Source: Bryum argenteum
Lineage: Eukaryota; Streptophyta; Bryopsida; Bryales; Bryaceae
Direction: 5' to 3'
DNA length: 64,000 nucleotides
Assembly (NCBI GenBank): GCA_037043015.1
Contig: CM073327.1
Span: 3,020,727 to 3,084,726 of the forward strand
In this document: positions 1 to 11,357 of the stretch, piece after piece
Position numbering within the stretch: position 1 is the stretch's first letter
How the letters are laid out: each line of letters begins with the position of its first letter
Program-made: the position numbers and the translations under genes
Notes under the pieces: generated by a model
What the model was told of the DNA's origin: nothing
Seen by the model: only the letters and a program-made list of their open reading frames with translations
Database searches by the model: none

Positions 1-1314
1 TACCGTTATATTGTCACAAATGAAGATTTATAACACAAATGAAGAAGAATCCGTGGTTCAAATTTTTATGGTGGTTAGAAGGTCAAGTTGACTATAAGAT
101 CCTATGGTTGAACCTTATAAAAAGATGCTTAGATTGAATTTTAGTGGTCGTGGAGTAGAAGAAGATCATTTTTGAGAATTTAGGCAATATTGCATCAAGA
201 ATCTACATGGGGTAGCCATGCACATAGACCTCAAAGAGAAAGGAACCATGGCCATCTTTATCCTAAACTAAATGTGTAATCAAGGATGAGAAACCCATCT
301 TCAACTTGGGCTCTCATAGCCCTACAACCTTGTAAATTTTATTTTTATTTTTTGAAGATTGCAACAAAATATAATTTCAAGAAACGTACAAAAACATGCA
401 GCGACACATTTTGTCCTCTTGATCATTCTGGGATCACCCCTTTGAAGGACAGAATGAGCTCTAGAATTTGGAAGCACTTCGATCTTCAGGAGTTTGCATG
501 GAGGTTACTTTTTTGTCACATGCATATGTATTCTTGAGTGACCTTTTTGCTCAAGTTCATAGTCATTATTTGCACTCAAGTTCCAATACTTGTTTTTCCA
601 TGCATTGAAGTTTCATCCTCTTTTCTAAACATATTATAAATATTTCAAGATATTATGATATTATGATATGATCCTTGGTATATCATACTTGGTATATCAT
701 ACTAAAATGTGAGATCTTTAAGACTTAGGGATGCTTCACATGGGGAGTCAAGGCTAACAGATGTCCTAGCCAATTTACTCACATTTTGAGCCCAATTGGC
801 TCCATGGGCCACTTGGAGAAGACATTAAACATTTAATAAATTGTGGGCCAATTCCCATGTGTAAAGCCCTTGGGGTCAATTTGTGGAAGAGAAAACAAGA
901 CCATGGGGCTAGTTCTAAATTCCTATCATCGGCTACATTCCTTGCTTTTGATTTGTTCACATTAAAATATTTTAGTGAAGTAATGATTTTGTATTAAAAT
1001 CAAGCAACTGCCTCTAGTCCATGAATTGGCCTTTCCATTCTTGTATCTTTCAACTTTTGGAGTGCGAGCCATGTCATAACTTGCCCCCCACCCATTAAAA
1101 TATAACAGAAAATTGGCCTTCACTCCCCATGTAAAGCACCTCGGGCCAATTTCAAGAATTGGACGAATCACAAGAGAGGATTTGGCCATGATGTGGCCCC
1201 ATCTATGGCATGGCCCCTCGTGTAGAGCAAACCTTATCTACGCCGTTAACTACCTCAATTCAGAGTGAATTTGGTTTGTATTCAAAATTAGGTTTCAGCC
1301 AACCTTTAGCTACC
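1..1314. other. intergenic, no gene seen
   Basis: Only short open frames without domain signals occur on either strand. I recognise no gene, RNA or clear repeat here. Confidence 0.5.
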
Positions 1315-1440
1315 TTAACCCCTAAAATCCTTGGTGCAGAATCTCAAAGTTAACTTGACATAGTACTTGCATGCTAAATTTGAACCATTGATTCTTCTTC
1401 ATGTGTGAGATTATAACGATCGAAATTGGCTGAATTTTCT
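1315..1440 (+). repeat. left-end fragment of the TTAA/CCCCTAAA element family
   Basis: TTAA at 1315-1318 is followed by CCCCTAAAATCC, the terminus seen at 40858 and similar to those at 5300 and 28222. About 90 bases further in, a 'gagattataac' stretch resembles one inside the copy at 40858. No matching right end was found nearby, so this is read as a truncated copy. Confidence 0.45.
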
Positions 1441-1797
1441 TCGTAAAGGAACTCTCAACTTCCGTCTCCGGTTTGAGCGCTCGAAATGATTATTCGCATT
1501 ATTTTCCGATGCAAACAAAATCTGCACAGTTTCGGACACCCCAACGACACACCCATGTGTAACAGGACACTTATAGAACTGACCTCCATGCCAGACGTCA
1601 CGAGGTTTCAAGAAGCCATAGTGATGGGAAGTGGAACGTTAAATAATTGAACCTCTCATTCAAATATCCATAGTGGCATGAAAGCCATAAGGGGCAGCAG
1701 CAGTCAGACATATCCAGGTGCCTGCCTACTGAATGTTTGAACAGAAACCAGCAACAAAAAAGCTGTCGGACACCTCCTCAAGGGGACGCATACCGAC

Positions 1798-1903
1798 GAC
1801 CGAGGGGGTCCTCAATCACGACGAGGGTGCCAGGCCTTTCCGAGAGGCGAGACCGAGGGGGTCATCAATCACGATGAGGGTGCCAGACTTTCCGAGAGGT
1901 GAC
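1798..1903 (+). repeat. tandem duplication, 53-bp unit, two copies
   Basis: A GC-rich 53-base unit beginning GACCGAGGGGGTC is repeated once with a few substitutions, at 1798 and 1851. The open frame over it (1733-2071) has no recognisable protein feature. Confidence 0.75.
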
Positions 1904-2319
1904 GGAGGTGGCTGGTCAATCAATATCTCGGCTCCCCACCCCACTTGCACACTCGTCAGGACGGGGGCCATAGTAACATGGCCATGGATGCCGAGGCAGG
2001 GGCAGTACGGAGGGGAAATCTACCATATCTTGACATCGTATTATTATTTTCTGCCGGCCTCAGTTATGTGAGTGAGTGAATGTCATGTCGTTGTTGGATG
2101 TGGTCCCTTTCGTATGCGATGTGGCTCTTTCATATGCGGTGGTGCGCTTGCTCTATAAATGTACTTGTGCCTAGCTAGCCGGCCATTCATCTGGAGCTCT
2201 ATCCTTCTCAATTCATGCCACGGCCACCTGCATCCTCAATCATCTCGAGTGGAGGATCACCTTGGTCGGGAAGTTAACCCGTAAGGGTTCTGATACGGGC
2301 AGCCCAAAATTGGTTCACC

Positions 2320-2592
2320 GCATTTTTTGGACTTGGGTATCATGGATAGTGCATTTTTGGACTTGGGCACCATGCACTGTGCACTTTTCGAACTTGGGCA
2401 CCATGAATAGTGCACTTTTTAAACTTGGGCATCACGAATAGTGCACTTTTTGAACTTGGGCACCATGAATAGTGCACTTTTGGACCTGGGCACCATGAAT
2501 AGTGCAGTTTTTTGGACTTGGGCACCATGAACAGTGCACTTTTTGAACTTGGGCACCATGAATAGTGCAGTTTTTTGGACTTGGGCACCATG
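2320..2592 (+). repeat. minisatellite, about 31-bp unit, 8-9 copies
   Basis: The unit carries GGACTTGGGCACCATGAATA followed by GTGCACTTTTT, with small length and base changes between copies. Minus-strand frames through it give a periodic peptide (SKSALFMVP-like), which is an artefact of the repeat. Confidence 0.85.
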
Positions 2593-3149
2593 AATGAATC
2601 GATCAGTGATGAGCTTGCAACCTCCTACTAACAAGGTTATGTACAACCCCAACTTGCCTACTAACCACAATCCTTTCACAACACAACATCACTCATACAG
2701 ATTGCAAATTGAATTGCAAAATTTCACTTTTTGAATGCATCACAAGAGGGTGATCAATTTGACATCAAAATATAAGTAAAAAGTTGAGTGAGAGCTACAT
2801 AGCAGATTTTGTTGAGAACTAGGTCAGGATGCAAAATCTTCCCATTCTCTAGTACCAAAAAAACTCAAGCAGATGGTTTGATGTTCTTCACACTTGTGGC
2901 ATGGCCACAATAGTCTTGGAGTCTAGTTGGCAAGAAAAAGCCAAAGTGGATCCTGTGAATGATGGTGTTGGAGATCTTGTAAGGCAGGGGAAGGTACTGC
3001 ACTCAATGGGTCCAATACTGGAATAATGTCATAGTAGTGGAAGTATAGCTAGGCTGAGACGTGTCATGAGATTTGACCTATTAACTCTTTCAAACACCAG
3101 GAGGCCCGGATGCTGTGCAAATTCAAGGAGAATTTGGCCCCTTTGTCGT
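2593..3149. other. intergenic, nothing recognised
   Basis: No open frame with domain character, no RNA gene and no obvious repeat was seen. Confidence 0.5.
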
Positions 3150-4335
3150 TAAATCCATGAACGTCCTAGTCTAGTTTTAGCCAAAGATCATATTTTTTTT
3201 AAAAAGTGTTATGGATGAAAATGAAGATATGCTATTTAGATCTCAATTGTATAAACTTGCACTAGACTTGTTTTAGGTCATGTAAACCAAATTTTGAGTC
3301 ATGCAGTCGCAAGATCCTAACGTATCAGTACTCAAATCAGGCTACCAAATTTCAACAATTTCACTTTGAAGTGGAAATTCTATCAATGAAGCTACTCTAA
3401 TGAAAAAAAATCTCCAACTAGAGAGTTGTTCACTTCATCTCAGTTTACCCTTTTACCATCAAATAAATTCTCGGCTAAAATAATAGCCTTGCAAGGATGA
3501 AAACTGTCAAGAATTGCATGAAGGAAAAATTGTCTAAAACTAGACCCTTTGCACTGAAATCTACGCCTTATTTAGAAAACATTTTTTTTGATTTGGTCAA
3601 GATTTCTATTACCAAGATTAGGCTCTAAATGGAATCCATCTCAAAAAATTAAATTTGAATCTTATTGTGGATGAAGGAGGTGTACTTCTTCAAATTCTTT
3701 TATTTATTTTTTTGCTTTTTTCAATGTGGAAACATCACTGCAAGATGAATTGTTGCGATTCTGACCAACCTAGATAAAAGAGTTGATATTAAAATTTTGC
3801 CTAAGATTTTTATTAGGTGTTCTTTGTATTACAAGGTGCGTGTGTGTAAATTTGCAAAGTCAAATGGAAAATGATGAATTTTTAAGTGCAAAGTTTAGTT
3901 TTCAAGCCCAAAGAGGGCAACAAAAACAAAATTTATAATTTTAAGAATTAGAGTATTTTTGAAAAGTAACTCGGAATAGGATTATTAAAGTCCTACTACT
4001 CAATTTTTTTTTAAATCTAAGTATAAGCTCTAACTAATTTGAAAAGGGCAACCTTCAAAATTTACAAGAGAAAGCTTCAAAGTTCTCCAAAAAAAATTCT
4101 TTCATCAACTTTGATTGTAATAATTTCAGAAATGGTCCAGATCCGACAGTTGAAATTTACCATGATGTTAGTGCATGTAGTTGTTTTGATGATATTACGA
4201 TAAAAAATACCATGAAAATAAAAATATCACATCATACCTCAACTTGCTGTAAGTGGCCAAAAAATGGTACTTTTTGGTTTTAAAGCTTCAAAAATACACT
4301 TGGTCCTATAGAGGTTAAAATTATTTGGGCAATCG
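3150..4335 (+). mobile_element. decayed copy of the long TTAA-family element
   Basis: About 520 bases (3170-3690) align by eye with 5320-5860 of the better preserved element at 5300-6279. Shared runs include the stretch around 'tttgagtcatg', 'actagacccttt' and 'gtggatga'. The left end shows TTAA at about 3150 without an intact terminal repeat, and the right end is unclear. It is noncoding. Confidence 0.5.
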
Positions 4336-5299
4336 ACTTTGAGCAAGCATTATGACATGATGTAAACTCAAATAGGCAACCTTTCTTAAGAATACATTAC
4401 ATTCTAGCAAGGTCCCCGTCGTTCCAACGGGACAACTTTTTATTTGGTGCTTTTGGAAAGTTATTCCAAGTCCCATGTTCCTCATTCTTTTGTTCTCAAA
4501 TCTTCGTGCTCTTCAAAGATTATAGGACATTTCTCGTTTCCATCCACCGTTTCCTTGATCCTGGTTGTGGATCATTTAGTAATCAGCTGGAATGATTTGA
4601 AATCTTTTGGAAGTCGAGTTAACTCATATTCAAAACAAGTTTGAGTGGGAGTCGGATCGGTAGCAAAGCATGGAGTAGGCCCTTGGAGAGTCACTACTTC
4701 TAGGGGTATAGACCTCGCCAAAGGAAGAGGGTCAAATAGCCAATGTGTTGGGAAAAATATAGGATCTTTGACTTGCTACATTTAATAAGCCTCGGCCCTT
4801 TAGCCAATCCGTTGGGAATATTTTTAGCTTTCAAAACTATGCTCACCAATTTCATAGAAAAATAAAATAAAAAATATTTAATTTTTAACTTCGAATATCG
4901 TAATCTTACAAGTAGCAAGGATTTCGAATACTACATGATATAGCAGACATAACATAGGCATGTACAAGTTATGCGGTAGATCTTACAATCTCCATCCTCA
5001 AATTATGTAAAATATAACGAACCATAACTTCTATCTAACAAGGCCAATAAATCTAATCTATATAATGAGTATTAAAAATTTAAAATAAAATATTGTTTCA
5101 TTTAAAAAATAAAAAAACATATCAAGTATATCAAAGTGAACACATAATACTTCTCAAAATATCAGAAGTTGAAGTCTTATAAACAAAACATTTCCTACTT
5201 TCACCTCATACCCAAATAACTTACTACACAAGAGTTGTCAATTATTGTTATGCGGAGATTAGTGAGACTTTCAATAAGAAACACTATTTCTCAACTCTC
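4336..5299. other. AT-rich intergenic DNA
   Basis: The stretch between two related elements shows no gene or RNA that I can support. Confidence 0.45.
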
Positions 5300-6279
5300 T
5301 TAACCCCTAAACGCCCGAGCCTATTTTTAGCAAAAAACACATTTCCATAGAAATCGTCATAGATGAAAATCAAGAGAAGCTATTAAGATCTCAACCGTAC
5401 AAACTTGTAATAGACTTATCGAAGATCATGTGGACCAAAATTTGAGTCATGAGGCCTTATAGATCCGGAGATCATAACATATTAATATCAAAAACAAACT
5501 GCAAAATTTCATCATTTTCACTTTGAGGTGAAAATGCTACCAATATACCTATTGCAATGAAAAAATCACCAACTGGAAAGATGTTCACCTTCATCTTAAT
5601 AGGTCCTTTACCCAACAAAAATTCATCAAAAAAAATTCTTGGCTCAAATAAAAGCCATGCAATGGTAAAAACTACCGAACATTTTACAAAGGAAAAATAG
5701 TCCAAAACTAGACCCTTCGCATTCGATTTCATGCCTTATCTTCAAAACATCTTTGATCTTGTTGAGGTTTCTACCACTTAGACTAGACTCTAATTGGAGG
5801 CCATCCCAAAAACCTAAGTTGAAATCCAACGGTGGATGAGGGAGATATAGCTCCTCAAATATCATCCATTTTCTCACTTTTTCTGTTGACAAAACATCAT
5901 TGCAAATCCAATAGCAAAATCATTTGGATCAAAAAACTTCTCACTACAAAGTTGTTAAGAATCACCTTAAGATCATGACCATGAAAAAAATTTTTATGAG
6001 AAACTATTTTTAATTTCACATAATTGGCTTGCAATGGTAATACATGCCCCATGCTTGGAAACCCAAAAACAAGAGTTGTCTTCACTAAAGTGCATTCCAT
6101 TAATTCATACTTTATTGTATGGGCTTGAAAATTTTACAACACAAACTAGAAATGATTTGGAACCTAATCCAAGTGATTTCATCCAAAACGGACCTCGGAT
6201 GAAGAAGATATGGCTCTTCAAAGTTTCTGATGTACATCCAAAATGTCGTTTTTCGACATCGTGGGCGTTTAAGGGTTAA
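5300..6279. mobile_element. nonautonomous element with TTAA target duplication, 980 bp
   Basis: TTAA (5300-5303) is followed by CCCCTAAACGCCC. The right end is GGGCGTTTAAGGG followed by TTAA (6276-6279). The 13-base inverted ends differ at one base. TTAA flanks and CCC-starting ends are the hallmark of piggyBac-type elements; Kolobok and Sola3 also use TTAA. Internal frames are short and unlike a transposase, so this is a MITE or deletion derivative. Confidence 0.75.
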
Positions 6280-6389
6280 GATCAGTGTTCACTTTGGGCC
6301 ACCATTGCAGTAAATGTCCCTCAAACCGATTGCACCACTCCCAATAAATTCTACCAATTGCAAGAAAGTTTGCATGCTCTCACAATTAG

Positions 6390-6840
6390 TGTTAAGGTTT
6401 GACGGTTAGTGTTATAAGAGCATGCCCAACCCGCCTCGTTGGGCTAGTCTGGAAAATCCTCATTTTTAGTGTTACTCGCTTGCACAGGCCGGGCCAGCGT
6501 GAGAGACCATAACCGGGGGGAGGGTAGGACTGCCGGATAACACGAACACACGCCAACTGCCGCTCTCGCATACATCACCAATTAGATTGAGCCATGTGAT
6601 CCTCAACCTTCACAACATTTTCAACCAGGTGGCAAACTTCCATTGCTTACAAGGAACACTAGAATGCTAGAGAAGACACGGAAAAACTTGATAATTTGAT
6701 GGGCTATAATCTAGGAAACTCCAACCCCATTGACTGAGTTAGGGTTGTTGCATGGGGTGGGGGTCCCTGCACGCCATCCATGGTTCCAAGGAGCGACATC
6801 CTGGGCTTGCTCTAACACTATAGTGACATGTGACATGTAG
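6390..6840. mobile_element. probable MITE with GAGCATGCCCAA-type ends
   Basis: A stretch near 6400 (GTGTTATAAGAGCATGCCCAA) recurs, imperfectly and inverted, near 6805-6835 (GGGCTTGCTCTAACACTATA). Such GAGCA-pyrimidine-rich termini are common in plant hAT and PIF/Harbinger MITEs. Target duplications could not be fixed, so the limits are approximate. Confidence 0.4.
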
Positions 6841-8460
6841 TATCACAGTAACACTAATTAACAACTCTTTTGTAGTGAGAGCATGAGAAGAAGGTCGGTT
6901 CCGGAAAAAAACAAGCCCCCATGAGGTAAGGTAAAGTACATGAGTGGAAGTACAACCAACAAGAGGGGGAGTGATCGAACGTGGGCAGTGGGGCTTTGAC
7001 TCCACTTCCTCAATCTCAGGCGGGCATCAATTCTTTGACCTAAAATTTGCTCGTGCCCAGCCGGCCCTAGCGGCGCTCCATACAATTAATCAACCCAGAT
7101 ATTTGAATGATTTCGTTTTCGGGCAACGGGCAGCAGGGGGAAAAAGCTCTATTTTGATGGGTCCGAGCTGGATGCCGTGTGTGACAGATAGATACGGAAG
7201 GAATATTTTTATTGCCCTAGATTCTCTCTCAGTGTTCCTTCCCATGGTGAGGGAAGTCCCGAATCTTTCGTTGATTAAATAGAAATAATTATATCTATAT
7301 CAAATTTTAGTTTTTAATTTTTGCTTGATATAACTAAATAGTAGCCAATCTAAATGAAAGAGGGAAAATAATATAAAAATGACATTTAAGTCCCTACACG
7401 CCCATGAGGTTTGGGGAAGAATATGATCTATCATAAAATGTGCCTTATGACAAAAACAAATAATCCATCACTTACAATTTTCCAAGGGCCCGTCAAGAAA
7501 ACCAATTTTGCGCCAATAAGGAAAAAAGTGCTTGCCATGTCATTTCTGGCTCCCTTTCACTCTTCAAATATGAATTGCTTGTGTAAAGCCCTTTCTTCGT
7601 TGGCTTCTCAATTCCTAGGCCTTCCAGTGGTTGAAATACTTTCACTCTTGGCTTTTTCAACTCTAGAGTAAAGAGGGCCTTAGTTTTACAACTACTAAGT
7701 GTGTGGACATGACCATGTCAATGTGATCTATTATTTAAGGCAACTACTACTTTTAGGGTTTTGTTTAGTGACATCATGATCTAGGGGAGCTTCGACCGAA
7801 TCAGACTTCAGCTACAAGGGGATTTTTTTGTAGAGTTATGGAAAACTATGGGATCGCGAAACACATCGACACGTCCTCCATTATGGAGTTTTGAAGTATT
7901 CCAACACTTCCTATCCAAATATCTTCCCAATGCAGGTCAACGCTCTTAGATCACAACAAATTGGTCAACAAATTGTCTAGTTCCAAATAAGTAAACCTGC
8001 AAATTACTGTACTGGCAAAGCCAAAGTTTACGATGATTTTGCCAGTTCGGGCTAAGAAACAACAGAAAGCAGAAATCAGATAAGAAAGCAGATTGGATTG
8101 CAAGGCAATTAATGAGGGGGGTAGTGGCAGAGGAAAATGGATACGTGGGGGTGGTAGGGAAAAGTGGATCCATGAATTTGTCATGTTTTGCTTGTGGCCG
8201 TGGGAATCAATGGTGGACGCTTGTGGGCTATGTACCTTGTGGGCTATGTACCTTGTGGGCATTGTTGGCCTTGGAGCCCAACATCGGCTTTTTGCTAAAT
8301 ATACCCCCGTGACTTGGATCAGCTGCCTGGGGACCTCTTGTGCTTGGGGTCCAATGGAGTGATTTCTGCTTTTCAATGGGCTAGTCTGGGCACTTACCAA
8401 GTTCGGTGGGCAGTTTACTAATGTAGTACTTGGATCTTGTGTGCTAGTATCCTATGGAGA
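6841..8460. other. intergenic, no supported gene
   Basis: Overlapping frames of up to 149 codons on opposite strands lack domain signals. A short triple repeat of 'tgtgggctatgtacct' lies at 8221-8262. Confidence 0.45.
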
Positions 8461-8713
8461 CGGTGCTCACCACCCATCTATGGTTCTTGAGTGGTACTAT
8501 GTCAAGTATCTTCAAGGCACTCGTAACTAGCAAGAAACTAGCGTAGTCGTAGTGTCCACCCTTCAAAGCGTGAAGTAGTATTGTCCCAATTTCCCCTTGT
8601 CCAGCGGGCATCGGGTTATTAGCATTACAAAATGGGTATCTGGTTATTAACAATATGAACTAGCACTTCATTCAATCTGGCCCTTAGAAAGGGACTGGAG
8701 TTTCTATCTATCT
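8461..8713 (+). mobile_element. SINE copy, 5'-truncated or diverged
   Basis: The stretch matches the 3' two thirds of the full SINE at 31938-32300: GGTGCTCACCAC, then ACTATGTCAAGTATC, CAATTTCCCCTTGTCC, CCCTTAGAAAGGGAC, and an end in (CTAT)n. The tRNA-like head was not identified in this copy, and no convincing target duplication was found. Confidence 0.65.
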
Positions 8714-9551
8714 GGGTACGATGCTTTTGAATATCAAATTGGATTACTTCCATGACTTTTGAAAGTGTGGATGTGAGAAAAGAAATAAGTGTTGTGCGAG
8801 TTTTATTCTCCTTGATGTTGTACATGATTGAATGGTATTACAGTCACATTTGATGTTTGTTTCAAATTATGTTCACCAATGTGTGCTTATTTTGAGTGTT
8901 GCGAATGTTTGTATGGTTTTATTTTGTCACTATAGATTGATGTGTTGAAACTAAATGGACGTACTTTTCTTCAAATATTTCCCTAAACATAGTTCCAAAA
9001 CAATGACAAAAGATTGTAATAATAATATTACGTCATTTCACCATGGCTCACAAGTCGTGATGAACGAATAACAAATACATATCACTTCAAAGTCATTTAA
9101 AACATCCACTTATTTGGCAACAAATATAACTACATATGTTCTTCTCCACGATCATACCTTAGTTACAAAGTAAACCCACAAAAATACAATACACAAAGCT
9201 CAAATGGCAGGGCCTCCGGGTCCGAAACATTCCCAAGAGTAAGTTCAAACCTATATTGCACCTCTTCGTGAACCTTATGAAAAAAAAAAAAAAAATACTA
9301 GTATGGTCAATTTGACAATATATTTCTAGTATTTTTGCATTGCTAGAAATATATTGTCAAATTTTGTATATTTAAGTAAATTATCATAGAAATAATTAAA
9401 ATAATAAAAGCATTGAAAAGTCCTATAATAAGATCATTTTGGTAATTTTTGGTGATTTGGGGGCCATAAATACTTCAAATATACCGTATACTTTATGCAA
9501 GGGCATACAATTTTCATATACTCGCAACATTGTTACACCCACTTAAATGCT
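8714..9551. other. AT-rich intergenic DNA
   Basis: An A-run of about 14 bases lies near 9280, and an imperfect inverted repeat around 'tttctagtattt' lies at 9310-9360. No gene was found. Confidence 0.45.
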
Positions 9552-9793
9552 TTAACCCTTAAACGTCAGACCCAACCCAAGGGGTTGGGTTTTTTTTTGA
9601 GAGAATCTTGCTCATAACTTACACTCCATTATACCAAATGTAATTTTTAAATTTCCAAACTGAGCACCTTAAAGAGATCTATACTTTCTTAGAATAGAGC
9701 TCACGCAAATTAAAAATAGAATAATGCTAAAAATGAAGTTTAAAAGAGATTTTGGGTGTGGTATCAGGACAGCATATGACGTTTAAGGGTTAA
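9552..9793. mobile_element. short TTAA-family MITE, 242 bp
   Basis: TTAA followed by CCCTTAAACGTCA at the left mirrors TGACGTTTAAGGG followed by TTAA at the right. The 13-base inverted ends are perfect. The interior is noncoding. Confidence 0.75.
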
Positions 9794-10470
9794 CCACACC
9801 CTTCTTATTTTTCGTGCTAAATCTGAAATCATGTCATTTTTGGTGATTTGAAAACCACAACTATATGGAAATTTGGAAAATCAATATCTCGGAATCCATT
9901 TGCTTGTTTTGCAATCCGATCAATTTCCACAACTCTGCAAATAAACCTGCTTTCAACAACATTGCACACACCCCGTTTTGACCAATGGTGCCCAAGATTA
10001 TGATGTGAGGTCCAAAATAAAACATAACAAATAATTTGCCTCAGGTGATAAATTCTCAAAAGTACTTCCTTTCCTTTTTTTTCCCATAAACCCTTCAAGT
10101 AGTGATGAAGAGATTAGAATATTCCTACGAGAACCCATGATCGTGCCACCAGGTTAAATCACAAGAATCTTGTATCTCACGATGCAAATGAAGCTCCTTC
10201 AATCTTCAATCTTAAAAAATAACTCAACTAGGCCAAGTTTTTTAAAAATATCTCTGACTACTTCATTTACCTCTCCACCAAAGTAAATAAATGTCCACGT
10301 AAGGGCAACCAAAATAAATACATGTCCACGTAAGGGGCAAAAAACGAATACAAGAGAGAGAAAACACAACATGGTAAAGTGTAGTAGTATGAAATTAGTA
10401 AAACGGGGGAGGAGAGGAGGAGGCGGGCACGAACTGAAAAAAGAAAGAAAGTGGCGGGGGGGGGGGCAGC
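9794..10470. other. intergenic region upstream of the 11.4-kb gene
   Basis: A short duplicated segment (ATGTCCACGTAAGGG twice, about 10290-10337) and purine-rich DNA ending in a run of about 11 G residues (10455-10466) occur here. No coding evidence. Confidence 0.45.
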
Positions 10471-10477
10471 CGGTGCT

Positions 10478-10487
10478 TTTTATAAGG
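10478..10487 (+). promoter_or_regulatory. candidate TATA element
   Basis: TTTTTATAAGG lies just upstream of a long pyrimidine-rich leader (about 10560-10860) that precedes the gene starting at 11358. The position is right for a core promoter. The start of transcription itself cannot be seen. Confidence 0.4.
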
Positions 10488-10856
10488 GGAATCCAACTGG
10501 GGAAGAGTGGGCGCCAACCGAATTGAATAAGATAATGTTGCAGTGGCGCCTCTTTTTAGACACTTTCCCTCGCCATAGCCTCCCCTCCCCTTGAAGCTCC
10601 TCTCCGCTCCGAGCTAGCAAACGCCTCCCTCCTCTCCCCTTCCCCTTGATCCCCTGGCTTCCTCCCTCCCTCCCGCGCTGCCCGTGACCACTGTCACCCC
10701 GATTTCCTGCCGATCCTGTGCCAGCAGCGCGCTGCCATTGCCATTCCTAACTTACATCACTGCCTGCGCCTCATTATTTGCTGTCTGCTTCCATCGCCAC
10801 TGCCTTTTTTGGCCCCTTGCTCGCTCTTCCTCTGTGTTTCCTCCTTCGTTCTCCAG

Positions 10857-11195
10857 GTAAGCTACCTTACGGTGTTCTCCGTGGCGGCGCCTTGTGGTGT
10901 GGTAGTCTTTTGTCCTTTTTGTAAATTGTTAACAATGCCAAACGAGCTGGTCTTGTACTTCTCATCTTGGAGTAGGGAGATATGATCGTCCGCCGTAGTG
11001 AGCTATGATTTCAGTTCTTGTTTACTTAAATGAGCTCGTGACGGTTCTTATTTGAAACTTCCGAGCTGCAGGTGGAGAAGCTTTTCTTTTGCGTAGTCGT
11101 TGATAAGCGGGATGGAGTGTTTTGCTTCTGATGTTTCTTTTTTCGTGGACAGGAGAGCTTACCAAATGCTTTTCGTTCTTTTTGTTTTTGTGCAG
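10857..11195 (+). other. predicted 5'-UTR intron
   Basis: Donor CTCCAG|GTAAGC at 10857 and acceptor TTTTTGTGCAG ending at 11195 bracket 339 bases of T-rich sequence in the leader of the gene at 11358. Another possible acceptor is CTGCAG|GTGG near 11070. Confidence 0.5.
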
Positions 11196-11357
11196 TTGCG
11201 TTTTCAGTTGGCGTGCGACGTGGTTTTGTTAGTCTAGAGATGGGAGCGGGAGTGTCGAAGAATATTTGTTAAGCTCTAGTTACAAGTTTCAGTGCCAGTA
11301 CGGTCAGGAGCATTTGAATTTTTTTGTGAAGGCGTTTTCTTGAAAGTTGCAGTGAAG

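Noticed and set aside
2340..2679. Repetitive small protein (SKSALFMVP repeats)
   Set aside because: The frame exists only because the 31-bp minisatellite lacks stops in two phases.
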